DNA from: Gemmatimonadaceae bacterium
Lineage (GTDB): Bacteria; Gemmatimonadota; Gemmatimonadetes; Gemmatimonadales; Gemmatimonadaceae
NCBI GenBank assembly: GCA_016741895.1
Contig: JACVCT010000005.1
Location: 1-41,728 of the forward strand
DNA length: 41,728 nucleotides
Direction: 5' to 3'
The translations under genes and the position numbers were made by a program. The notes beneath the pieces are model-generated. The model did no database searches. It saw only the letters and a program-made list of their open reading frames with translations, and had not been told where the DNA came from. Positions 1 through 7,082 of this stretch are shown in pieces (positions within the stretch are counted from its first letter, which is position 1; each line of letters starts with the position of its first letter).

Positions 1-1
1 G

Positions 2-268
2 ACGGTGACCATGCGGTATGTGGAGCCTGCATTGGACACGCTGCCGTGGATTCAGCAGAACAGGCGGATCTTCTTTCTGGGCAGCTGGCTGGCTGCGGTG
101 ATGGGCAGTCAGCGCTCGCCCGAGGCGCTGCGTGTGGTGGACGCGTGGCTGGCGGCGCAGCCCGGTTTGGCGCCGGACCTTCGGCAAAAGCTGTTGCAGG
201 CGCGGGACGAGCTGGAACGCACGGTCCGAATACTTGGCAGCGAGTGGAATATCTCAACAGCGAGATGA
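2..268 (+). CDS. C-terminal end of an M1-family (ERAP1-C-like) aminopeptidase, 5' truncated
   Basis: The open frame runs in from the left edge and stops at 268, so only the last 88 or so residues are present. The pattern LPWIQQNRRIFFLGSWLAA, then a helix with SPEALRVVDAWL, then PDLRQKLLQARDELERTVRI resembles the helical C-terminal tail of bacterial M1 zinc aminopeptidases. The catalytic HEXXH region would lie upstream, outside the window. In-frame GTG (5) and ATG (11) codons exist, but no Shine-Dalgarno sequence precedes them and the family resemblance begins immediately, so I treat this as a fragment and not a short gene. The susC gene starts 333 bp downstream on the same strand. The family call is from memory of the tail sequence and is moderately sure. 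Confidence 0.6.
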   Translation, partial: TVTMRYVEPALDTLPWIQQNRRIFFLGSWLAAVMGSQRSPEALRVVDAWLAAQPGLAPDLRQKLLQARDELERTVRILGSEWNISTAR

Positions 269-601
269 ATACGCGCTCGACGGTGCGTCGCGTCCCGTCG
301 AACGGACCGGGCCGCAAGAATGGTGCGTGTGCCAGCGAACGTCACGGCGCGAATGCGACTGGTCACCGCAAATCGCACGCGGACCGGTTCATTCTCTTCC
401 TGTCACGTTAAAACCGCGCGCGTCCCTCTGGCACAGGGACAAACAGTGCATATGTTGGGTGCCATCGCTTCGGATGTACCGCGCGCGTCACGTTCCGGTG
501 ACGCGTCCCGCCTTTGCGGTATTGCCGTCCGATCGGTATTGCTGCCCCGCGTCGCGTCGACCGGATGCAGTCCCCCCCAAATACCCATCATCGGAGAATC
601 C
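269..601. other. Intergenic leader region upstream of susC
   Basis: I see no convincing gene in these 333 bp. The open frame continuing upstream from susC (to 320) lacks a Shine-Dalgarno sequence and codes for nothing recognisable. Two hairpins are visible: GTCCCT/AGGGAC with a 7-nt loop at 422-440, and CGCGTCAC/GTGACGCG with a 6-nt loop at 484-505. They could mark the end of the upstream peptidase transcript, an operator, or structure in the susC leader. I could not identify a confident promoter. Confidence 0.5.
484..505. promoter_or_regulatory. Perfect 8-bp inverted repeat in the susC leader
   Basis: CGCGTCAC and GTGACGCG are separated by GTTCCG. The element sits about 96 bp before the susC start codon. 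There is no T-tract, so it is not a standard terminator. It could be an operator for a dimeric regulator or an mRNA hairpin. Function is inferred from symmetry only. Confidence 0.3.
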
Positions 602-3600
602 ATGGGTAGGTTCCTCAGAGTCGCGACTGTGCTGGCTGCCGTCGCCTTGCTGCCGTTCCGTGCGGACGCGCAGACCCGTGACATCACGGGCAAGGTGACG
701 ATGGTCGGCACTGGTCAACCAATCGCAGATGTCACGGTCAGTGTGGTCGGCACCCAGCTGGGTGTGCGCACCAATGAGCGAGGCGAGTATCGCCTGCGGG
801 TGCCGGCGGGCGAGGTGTCCATTCTGGCCCGCCAGCTCGGGTACAAGCGCGCCACGGTGCGCCTTGGCCCCAACGAGAGCGTGGCCAACTTCGAGCTGGA
901 AAAGGACGTGCTGCAGCTGGAAGGCGTGACCGTGACGGGTCAGGCGACGACGGTGGACCGCCGCGTGGCGGCCACGGCCGTGGCGAGTGTCAATGCCGCC
1001 GAGCTCAACCGTGTGCCGGCGCGTTCGGTGGAAGGCAACCTGGCCGGCAAGGTGGCCGGTGCGCGCATCTTCGACAACAGCGGCGCGCCGGGCGGTGGTG
1101 CGCAGGTGCAGATCCGCGGTGCCACGTCGGTGCTGGGTCAGGGTGACCCGCTCTATGTGGTGGACGGCGTCATCATTTCCAACGCCGGTGTGTCGTCGGG
1201 TGCTTCGGCCATCACGCGCGCGAGCGGCACGATGGGCTCCAGTCAGGACCAGGTGGTGAATCGTCTGGCCGACCTCAACCCGAACGACATCGAGAGCATT
1301 GAGGTGCTCAAGTCGGCGGCGGCGACGGCCATCTATGGTTCGCGCGCCACGAACGGCGTGGTGGTGATCACGACCAAGAAGGGTTCGGCGGGCCAGACGC
1401 GCTGGAACATCACGCAGCGTGTGGGCACACAGCAGCTCATGCGGCCGCTGGGCCATCGCCAGTACGCCACGCTGGACGACGTGCTGCCTTTTGTTGGCGG
1501 CCCGGTGGGTGAGGCGGCGGCACGCGCGGCCTGCAACCCGAACTGCACGAACTACGATTGGGAAGGCGACCTCTACGGCCGAACCGACCCGTCGTACGAA
1601 ACGCTGCTGTCGGCCTCGGGCGGTGCGGGCAACACGCGCTACTTCGCGTCCATCAACGACCGCCAGGAGTCGGGCATCCAGATCAACACGGGCGCCCGCC
1701 GCACGGGTGGCCGCATCAATCTGGACCAGACGCTGACCAGCAAGCTGACGGCCAGCATGGGCATCGACGTGACGCGCAACTTCCTGCAGCGCGGTATCGG
1801 CAACAACAACAATGCCGGTGTGAGCCCCACGTACACCTTCGGCTATACGCCGGCCATCGTGGACCTCAACACCAAGCTGGAGAACGGCCGTTATCCGCTG
1901 ATGCCGTTTGACGGTGGTGGGTCGGGCACGGCCAACCCGTTCGAAGTGCTGCGCGCCATCGAGAGCAACGAAACGGTGTTCCGTCAGGCGGGCAACCTGC
2001 GCCTCAACTATGCGGCCGTGAGCACGGCCCGTCACAGCGTGCAGGTGTCCACGCTGTTCGGTTTCGACCGCTTCCAGCAGGAGGGCGTGCAGTACTCGCC
2101 CAACTATCTGCAGTTCGAGCCCGCCGACGGCTTCCTGGGCACGGCCGGTCAGAACAATGTGTCGAGCCTGCAGACCAACAACGGCGTGAACGCCGTGTGG
2201 ACCTGGACGCCGGCCACGAGCTGGGTGACCTCGTTTACCACCTCTGTGGGTGGCACCTACGAGCGCCAGAAGCAGGAGATCTACCGCATTCGCGGCCGTG
2301 GTCTGTTGCCCACGCGCAAGACAGCGGCCGGCGCGGCCGACATTGCCACGGAAGACACACGCACCGAGTTCCGCGACCAGTCGTACTACCTGAACGAGCA
2401 GGTGCTGCTGTTCGACGAGCGCCTGGCCCTCAACGCCGGCTTCCGCGCCGACCGTTCGAGCGCGAATGGTGACCGCGAAAAGTACTACATGTTCCCGAAG
2501 TACTCGGGCTCCTACCGCTTCGTGAAGCCGATCACGGACAAGATCGATGAGATCAAGCTGCGCGGCGCCTGGGGTCAGTCGGGCAACCGTCCGCGCTGGG
2601 CCGACCGCGATGTGTTGTATGCTGACGGCGGCATCATCGCCGGTCAGGGCTCGCTGGTGTCGGCCGGTCTGTTGGGCAACCCGAACATCCGCCCGGAAGT
2701 CATGAACGAGCTCGAGTTCGGTGCCGACGCGGCCTTCCTGAACTCACGCCTGGCCTTCGAGTTCACGCGCTACCAGCGCAAGATCACCGACCTGCTGCTC
2801 ACCTTCCCGCTGCCGCCTTCGTCGGGTCTGGGCAACCAGATCATCAACGGTGGTCAGCTGTCGGTGCTGGGCACGGAAGCGGTGCTGTCCTTCGTGCCAG
2901 TCAAGAGCAACAAGTTCGAGTGGGCCAGCCGCATCATCTACAACTCGAACATCCAGTACACGAACGACATCCCGGTTCCGGCCTTCCCGGTGCCCGGCTC
3001 GTTCGGCGCGGCCTACGGCCGCAACCGTATCACGGCCAATACGCGCTCATCGTACATCTGGTCGAATGCGCCGCTTGGCGCCAACGGTGCCGTGCGTGAC
3101 ACCATCACCTACGACTCCAACCCCATCCACACGACCACGTGGAACAACGACTTCACGATCGGTCGCTTCACGGTGTCGGCCCTGCTCGACTGGCGCGCGG
3201 GTGGCGCGGTGTCGAACATGACCAACAATCTGTGGGATGAAGGTGGCCAGTCGCGGGACTACGATGACGCGGCCCCGGCCAACATCATCCCCGCCAGCGG
3301 CAACCAGCCGGCATCGGCCGCCTGCGGCAACCGCACGCTGGGTGACTGCCGCTACTTCACGTTCAACGGCGGCGACACGCGCGTGTACATGCAGAACGGC
3401 TCGTACGTGAAGCTGCGTGAAATCACGGTGAACTACCAGGCGCCGGATTCGTGGGCGCAGAAGCTGCCGGGCGCCAAGTCCCTGCGCTTCAACCTCAGCG
3501 GCCGCAACCTGGCCCTCTGGTCGGACTACTGGGGCTACGACCCCGAGTTCAACAACTTCGGCAACACGAACTTCAACCGGTTCATCGACCTGGCGCCGTT

Positions 3601-3646
3601 CCCGCCCAGCCGCCAGTTCTTCTTCACGGTCGACGTGGGGTTCTAA
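602..3646 (+). CDS. SusC/RagA-family TonB-linked outer-membrane transporter
   Basis: Predicted 1014-residue outer-membrane transporter that would import a large ligand, opened by TonB energy, with its SusD partner as lid. I chose ATG 602 because GGAGA lies at 593-597 and a classical signal peptide follows (MGRFLRV, hydrophobic core, RADA|Q at 23/24). Next comes a carboxypeptidase-regulatory-like beta-sandwich (about 25-105; DITGKVTMVGTGQPIADVTV), then a TonB plug (about 110-240) with VQIRGATSVLGQGDPLYVVDG and IEVLKSAAATAIYGSRA, the plug signature of the family, then a barrel rich in alternating aromatic strands ending in the expected terminal aromatic residue (VDVGF). Length is normal for SusC. 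The susD gene follows after 3 bp. No polysaccharide-degrading enzyme is nearby; an M1 aminopeptidase tail is upstream, so peptide uptake is possible but unproven. Confidence 0.95.
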   Translation: MGRFLRVATVLAAVALLPFRADAQTRDITGKVTMVGTGQPIADVTVSVVGTQLGVRTNERGEYRLRVPAGEVSILARQLGYKRATVRLGPNESVANFELEKDVLQLEGVTVTGQATTVDRRVAATAVASVNAAELNRVPARSVEGNLAGKVAGARIFDNSGAPGGGAQVQIRGATSVLGQGDPLYVVDGVIISNAGVSSGASAITRASGTMGSSQDQVVNRLADLNPNDIESIEVLKSAAATAIYGSRATNGVVVITTKKGSAGQTRWNITQRVGTQQLMRPLGHRQYATLDDVLPFVGGPVGEAAARAACNPNCTNYDWEGDLYGRTDPSYETLLSASGGAGNTRYFASINDRQESGIQINTGARRTGGRINLDQTLTSKLTASMGIDVTRNFLQRGIGNNNNAGVSPTYTFGYTPAIVDLNTKLENGRYPLMPFDGGGSGTANPFEVLRAIESNETVFRQAGNLRLNYAAVSTARHSVQVSTLFGFDRFQQEGVQYSPNYLQFEPADGFLGTAGQNNVSSLQTNNGVNAVWTWTPATSWVTSFTTSVGGTYERQKQEIYRIRGRGLLPTRKTAAGAADIATEDTRTEFRDQSYYLNEQVLLFDERLALNAGFRADRSSANGDREKYYMFPKYSGSYRFVKPITDKIDEIKLRGAWGQSGNRPRWADRDVLYADGGIIAGQGSLVSAGLLGNPNIRPEVMNELEFGADAAFLNSRLAFEFTRYQRKITDLLLTFPLPPSSGLGNQIINGGQLSVLGTEAVLSFVPVKSNKFEWASRIIYNSNIQYTNDIPVPAFPVPGSFGAAYGRNRITANTRSSYIWSNAPLGANGAVRDTITYDSNPIHTTTWNNDFTIGRFTVSALLDWRAGGAVSNMTNNLWDEGGQSRDYDDAAPANIIPASGNQPASAACGNRTLGDCRYFTFNGGDTRVYMQNGSYVKLREITVNYQAPDSWAQKLPGAKSLRFNLSGRNLALWSDYWGYDPEFNNFGNTNFNRFIDLAPFPPSRQFFFTVDVGF

Positions 3647-3649
3647 GAC

Positions 3650-5110
3650 ATGACGACCAACCAACTTTCGGGCGCCTCGCGCATGAGTTCAGCTACGCTG
3701 CGCACTGTGGGTGCGCTGTCCCTCGCGTCCCTTTCGCTGGCGGCCTGCAGCAAGGACACGCTCAACGTCACCAACCCCAACACGCCCTCGGTGGCGGGCG
3801 CCAGCGGCGACCCGCAGGCCTTGCAGCTGCTGGCCACGGGACTATTGCGGCAGAATCGCAACGGGCGCGGCGGCTTCATCACCGAGACGGGCCGTTTCGG
3901 GCGTGAGGCCTACGTGTACACGCCGCAGGAAGGGCGCAACACATCGGCCTACCTCATCGGAATCTCGGGGCAGAACCGCCTCGACCCGGCGGGCTTTGCG
4001 GTGGGCAGCTGGGGTGGCCCCTACGGCAATCTGCGTGACGTGTTCAACTTCAAGAACACGGTCAACTCTTCGTCGCTCACGGCCGAGCAGAAGCGCGCGG
4101 CGCTGGGCTTTGCCAAGACCATCGAGGGCATGGAACTGCTCACGGTGATCGCCACGCGCGACACCATTGGTGCCGTGGTGCAGATCAACCAGGATGCCAC
4201 GCAGCTGGCGCCCTTCGTGAGCCGCGACTCGACGTACCGGTACATCCTGAACACGCTGGACGAAGCGGCGGCTGACCTCGCGGCTGGCGGTTCGGCGTTC
4301 CCGTTTGCCCTCAACTCGGGGTTCACGGGCTTCAACACGCCGGCCACTTTCCGTCAGTTCAACCGGGCCATGGCGGCGCGTGCTGCGGCGTACTACGCCA
4401 CGGCGGGCGGCGGTTCAGCGGCATGGACGCGGGCGCGTCAGGCGCTCGATGCCTCGTTTGTCAACATCAACGCCACCACGGCGGCGCAGTACAACGTGGG
4501 CGTGTACCATCCCTATGCCGGTTCGCCGGACGCCCCGAATCCGCTCGCGCAGGCGACGAACACGGATCTGTATGCGCACATGTCCATTGAAACCGACGCG
4601 CCGCTCAAGGCCGACGGCAGCAAGGACAACCGCTATGTGTCCAAGATCGGCAGCCGGCCCACGCGCAACGCGCCACAGGGGCTTGGTGTGCCGTCGTCGC
4701 TGGGCTTCAATATCTACCCGGCCATCACCACGCCCATCCCGATCATCCGCAACGAGGAGCTCATCCTTCTCCGCGCCGAGATCCTGCTGGCCACGGGTGA
4801 CAAGGCTGGCGCGATCGCGATGATCAACAACATCCGCGTGAACTCGGGTGGGCTGGCGCCCACGACGCTGACCGCCGCCTCGCCGGATGCGGACATCGTC
4901 ACGGAAATCCTCGTGCAGAAGCGCTACTCGCTGCTGCTCGAGGGGCACCGCTGGATCGACATGCGGCGCTACGGGCGGCTCAACCAGCTGCCGCGTGACA
5001 TCACGACGGGTGTGAACGCGCACTTCGTGGCGCGGGTGCAGCCGCTGCCGCAGGCCGAGTGTCTGCAGCGCGTCGGCCGTCAGGCGCCGCTGGCGGGCCC
5101 GGGCTGCTGA
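3650..5110 (+). CDS. SusD/RagB-family substrate-binding outer-membrane lipoprotein
   Basis: Predicted 486-residue surface lipoprotein that caps the SusC transporter. The N-terminus has a hydrophobic stretch ending LAAC-S, a lipobox with Cys33 as lipidation site. The LNVTNPNTPS segment just after it, the helical TPR-like middle and the C-terminal run EELILLRAEILLATGDKAGAIAMINNIR followed by RYSLLLEGHRWIDMRRYGRL are characteristic of SusD/RagB proteins. ATG 3650 is 3 bp after the susC stop. ATG 3683 (MSSATL...) is an alternative that would shorten the pre-lipobox region to a more usual 22 residues. Transcription should end at the hairpin at 5131. The ligand cannot be told from the sequence. Confidence 0.93.
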   Translation: MTTNQLSGASRMSSATLRTVGALSLASLSLAACSKDTLNVTNPNTPSVAGASGDPQALQLLATGLLRQNRNGRGGFITETGRFGREAYVYTPQEGRNTSAYLIGISGQNRLDPAGFAVGSWGGPYGNLRDVFNFKNTVNSSSLTAEQKRAALGFAKTIEGMELLTVIATRDTIGAVVQINQDATQLAPFVSRDSTYRYILNTLDEAAADLAAGGSAFPFALNSGFTGFNTPATFRQFNRAMAARAAAYYATAGGGSAAWTRARQALDASFVNINATTAAQYNVGVYHPYAGSPDAPNPLAQATNTDLYAHMSIETDAPLKADGSKDNRYVSKIGSRPTRNAPQGLGVPSSLGFNIYPAITTPIPIIRNEELILLRAEILLATGDKAGAIAMINNIRVNSGGLAPTTLTAASPDADIVTEILVQKRYSLLLEGHRWIDMRRYGRLNQLPRDITTGVNAHFVARVQPLPQAECLQRVGRQAPLAGPGC

Positions 5111-5130
5111 GCCTGAGTCCTTGATGGGTC

Positions 5131-5166
5131 AAACGCCCCGATCGCCGAAAGGCGGTCGGGGCGTTT
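5131..5166 (+). terminator. Strong hairpin terminator after susCD
   Basis: AAACGCCCCGATCGCC pairs with GGCGGTCGGGGCGTTT across a GAAA tetraloop: a 16-bp stem with one T-G wobble. The 3' side ends in TTTGCTTTGG. It lies 20 bp past the susD stop and is the best intrinsic terminator in the window. Confidence 0.9.
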
Positions 5167-5201
5167 GCTTTGGTGCTGTGGACTCCGAACTCACGAACCT
5201 G

Positions 5202-5253
5202 AACTCAAAGCTCAGAGCTCACCGAAAGTCCGGTCAGCTCTGAGCTTTGAGTT
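5202..5253. repeat. 18-bp perfect inverted repeat (AACTCAAAGC hairpin) between susD and the convergent plug gene
   Basis: The 18-nt arms at 5202-5219 and 5236-5253 (AACTCAAAGCTCAGAGCT and its complement) are perfectly complementary. After one C-C mismatch the stem continues as ACCG/CGGT with loop AAAGTC. It sits past the susCD terminator, so it is not needed to end that transcript. It is built from the same AACTC/GAGTT words as the palindromes at 5277 and 24893, suggesting one repeat family. Confidence 0.8.
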
Positions 5254-5276
5254 GACGTATTGAGTTGGGAGTGGCA

Positions 5277-5340
5277 CCAACTCAAAACTCGAAACCCGAA
5301 CACAGAACCCGAAACTGATCAGTTCCGGGTCTTGAGTTGG
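5277..5340. repeat. Palindromic intergenic repeat, copy A (AACTGATCAGTT core)
   Basis: The outer 9-bp arms CCAACTCAA/TTGAGTTGG (5277-5285, 5332-5340) enclose an inner palindrome at 5307-5330: ACCCG, one mismatch, AACTGATCAGTT, CGGGT. The 20 nt at 5311-5330 recur exactly at 24924-24943, and the flanks are again made of ACTCGAAACCC-like words. Further GAGTT words run to about 5360, next to the stop codon of the convergent gene at 5370. Likely a REP/BIME-like element that may act as a two-way terminator or mRNA end. Confidence 0.8.
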
Positions 5341-5369
5341 AGTTCCGAGTTGTGGGTTCGATGCTTCGC

Positions 5370-6218
5370 TCAGTACCCGTCGCGGGTCCAGACCGCCACA
5401 ACACCGCAGCGCCTGTCGACACCGCCGAACTGCGGGGGGACCGTGGCCGAGCCCGAGTACACTTCGATGCCGGCGATCTGCTTGGGTGGTGGCAGCAGGT
5501 CGAGATTGAAGTAGCGGGGCAGAATGATGCCATCGAGCAGCACCTGCATGGGGCAGTAGTTCTGCTGCTGATTGCCGTCGAAGCCACCGCCCTCACGGCG
5601 GCTGTACACCTGCGTGCCGCCAAAGGCCTGCGTGGTGTTCACCGACACCTGCACGCCGCGCATGTAGCGCAGAAAGTCGGAGGTCTGAATGGAGCCGCGA
5701 CGTTCGATTTCTTCTTGGGTGATGAACTGCCCGATGCCCTGCTGCCGGCGCTGCTCGAAGTCGAGCATGCGCATGGTGACGCGGCGGCCCTGCGTGCGCA
5801 CGGTGTCGAGCAGGTAGTTGCTGCGCACCAGCGTGTACGACAGACGCAGCGTGTCCTTCTCCGGCACATCGATGATGCCCGACGTGGGCGCAAATCCCAC
5901 GCGACGCACCACCAGCAGGTACTGGCCAGGCGGCACCTGCATCATGCGGAAGCGACCATTTTCGCCCGTCACCACGCGCGCGCCGGTGCCCACCACCGAC
6001 ACGTCGGCGGAGCCAAGCGGGTTGAGCAGCGTATCGGTGACGAGACCGTCGATGACCGAGAAGCGGTCGGCCTCACGCGCCGCGTTCTGCGCCTGCTCCT
6101 GGCGCGCGCGGTCCTGCACGGAAGTGCGCTGCTGTGCGGCCAGAGCAGATGGCAGGCCCAGCATCAGGGCGGCCACCCAGGCCACAGCGGCAGCGCGGAA
6201 ATGTCCTTGCGGGTTCAT
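5370..6218 (-). CDS. Secreted carboxypeptidase-regulatory-like plus TonB-plug-like protein without a barrel
   Basis: 282 residues. Signal peptide (about 1-28, ending ALAA|QQ), then a carboxypeptidase-regulatory-like beta-sandwich (about 55-130: VIDGLVTDTLLNPLGSADVSV, then GRFRMMQVPPGQYLLVVRRVGF), then a region resembling a TonB receptor plug (about 150-282: FITQEEIERRGSIQTSDFLR, QVLLDGIILP, IAGIEVYSGSATVPPQFGG, GVVAVWTR). It stops where a receptor's barrel should start. The last codons are clean and followed by the repeat region, so I see no sign that it is a frameshifted receptor. Two late cysteines (NYCPM and RRCGV) could form a disulfide. Start ATG 6218 has no clear Shine-Dalgarno sequence. 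Possible roles include a partner of a TonB system or a periplasmic signalling module; neither is shown. Confidence 0.75.
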   Translation of the reverse strand: MNPQGHFRAAAVAWVAALMLGLPSALAAQQRTSVQDRARQEQAQNAAREADRFSVIDGLVTDTLLNPLGSADVSVVGTGARVVTGENGRFRMMQVPPGQYLLVVRRVGFAPTSGIIDVPEKDTLRLSYTLVRSNYLLDTVRTQGRRVTMRMLDFEQRRQQGIGQFITQEEIERRGSIQTSDFLRYMRGVQVSVNTTQAFGGTQVYSRREGGGFDGNQQQNYCPMQVLLDGIILPRYFNLDLLPPPKQIAGIEVYSGSATVPPQFGGVDRRCGVVAVWTRDGY

Positions 6219-6240
6219 ACGGGAAAGATACTCGTCAGGC

Positions 6241-6260
6241 CCCAGGGAAAGATCCCTGGG
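6241..6260 (-). terminator. Hairpin between the SOD-like gene and the plug gene
   Basis: CCCAGGGA and TCCCTGGG form a perfect 8-bp stem with an AAGA loop (read on the plus strand). It lies just below the SOD-like stop codon, which itself overlaps a small GCGCT/AGCGC hairpin at 6264-6276. There is no T-tract, so termination is probable but may be partial. Confidence 0.5.
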
Positions 6261-6269
6261 AACGCGCTC

Positions 6270-6716
6270 TTAGCGCTTCGTCAGGTCCCCGCAGGCCACG
6301 ATGATGCTCATGGCCGCGGCGGCATCGTGGATGTTCACGTAGTAGGTGCTGGTGTCGGCAAAGACGGCCGGCACGGTGGCCTTGGCCGACCCGTTGCCCT
6401 TGGCGTCAATGGCGATGGGTGTGTAGGCCCGGCCGCCACCAAACACGCCGCCCGACTTGGCGCAGCTTCCCACATGCACGTGCCATGGCCGGGTGGCGCC
6501 GGGCGTATCGCCGGTGAGCTGCACGCTCACCTCAACGCCCTTGCCGTCGGCCGTGGGCACGGCGGTGGCGGTCCCGGCCACCTTTCGTCCCTCGCGGCCA
6601 GTCAGGGTGGCGGTCCAGTCACGGAGGCGCGGACTGGCCGAGAGGCTGGCGGCGCAGACGGTTGCGAGACTGAGGGCCGCAAGAGCCAGTGCGGAACGCC
6701 GCAGGTGGCGAGTCAT
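6270..6716 (-). CDS. Secreted Cu/Zn-superoxide-dismutase-fold protein, probably not a full enzyme
   Basis: 148 residues. ATG 6716 is preceded by GGAG at a good distance. A signal peptide covers about 1-28. The rest follows the SodC fold: WHVHVGSC (His79, His81, Cys85) matches the copper ligands and first disulfide cysteine, YYVNIHD (His130) matches the late copper ligand, and IIVACGD (Cys142) matches the conserved C-terminal disulfide cysteine. The long metal loop that normally carries the bridging histidine and the zinc ligands is replaced by GGVFGGGRAYTPIAID, with no histidine or suitable aspartate cluster. The protein may therefore bind copper, if at all, without zinc. Dismutase activity is doubtful. 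A periplasmic location is inferred. Confidence 0.65.
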   Translation of the reverse strand: MTRHLRRSALALAALSLATVCAASLSASPRLRDWTATLTGREGRKVAGTATAVPTADGKGVEVSVQLTGDTPGATRPWHVHVGSCAKSGGVFGGGRAYTPIAIDAKGNGSAKATVPAVFADTSTYYVNIHDAAAAMSIIVACGDLTKR

Positions 6717-6788
6717 GGGAGCTCCGAATGTTGGAAGGCGGGGAGAAACAAGGCGGGGTGCGCGGCGACACGCGTGGACACCAGCGCG

Positions 6789-7079
6789 TCAGCGGCGGCG
6801 GCGTGCGGGCACCAGAAGAAAAATAGCCAGCGCCAGCACGAGGACCACGGCCAGGATGGCCAGCATGACCAGTCCGCGCGTGCGTCGCTCGGGCAGGAGC
6901 CAGCTGGCGGCCAGCAGTGGCAGCGCCAGCAATGCGAGGCGCAGGAACAGGCGATCCGCCCGCTGTGGCACGATGCGTGTGCTGCGGGGCGCGAGACCCG
7001 TGCGATACTCTGCCTCGGCGGCCAGCGCAAAGATGCGGTCTTCGATGCGCTGCCACTGCTGCCCCAGACGCCAGGCCAC
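6789..7079 (-). CDS. Small membrane protein of unknown function
   Basis: 96 residues from a GTG at 7079, only 3 bp after the tyrA stop, so probably translated from the same transcript. The N-terminal half is charged and helical (QQWQRIEDRIFALAAEAEY). Two hydrophobic segments follow (about 45-62 and 68-89), then a polybasic end (PARRRR). That suggests a hairpin inner-membrane protein with both ends in the cytoplasm. I do not recognise a family. The tight spacing and clean membrane topology support it being real. Confidence 0.5.
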   Translation of the reverse strand: MAWRLGQQWQRIEDRIFALAAEAEYRTGLAPRSTRIVPQRADRLFLRLALLALPLLAASWLLPERRTRGLVMLAILAVVLVLALAIFLLVPARRRR

Positions 7080-7082
7080 GGC

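Noticed and set aside
320-601. Extension of the susC reading frame upstream of 602
   Set aside because: The start with GGAGA and a signal peptide is at 602; the upstream part has no signal peptide and no recognised sequence.
488-2035. A 515-residue open frame opposite susC
   Set aside because: Mirror frame of the SusC plug region, with no signal or domain.
5171-5365. AACTC/GAGTT-rich repeats considered as a CRISPR array
   Set aside because: The units are irregular, there are no evenly spaced unique spacers, and no cas gene is nearby.
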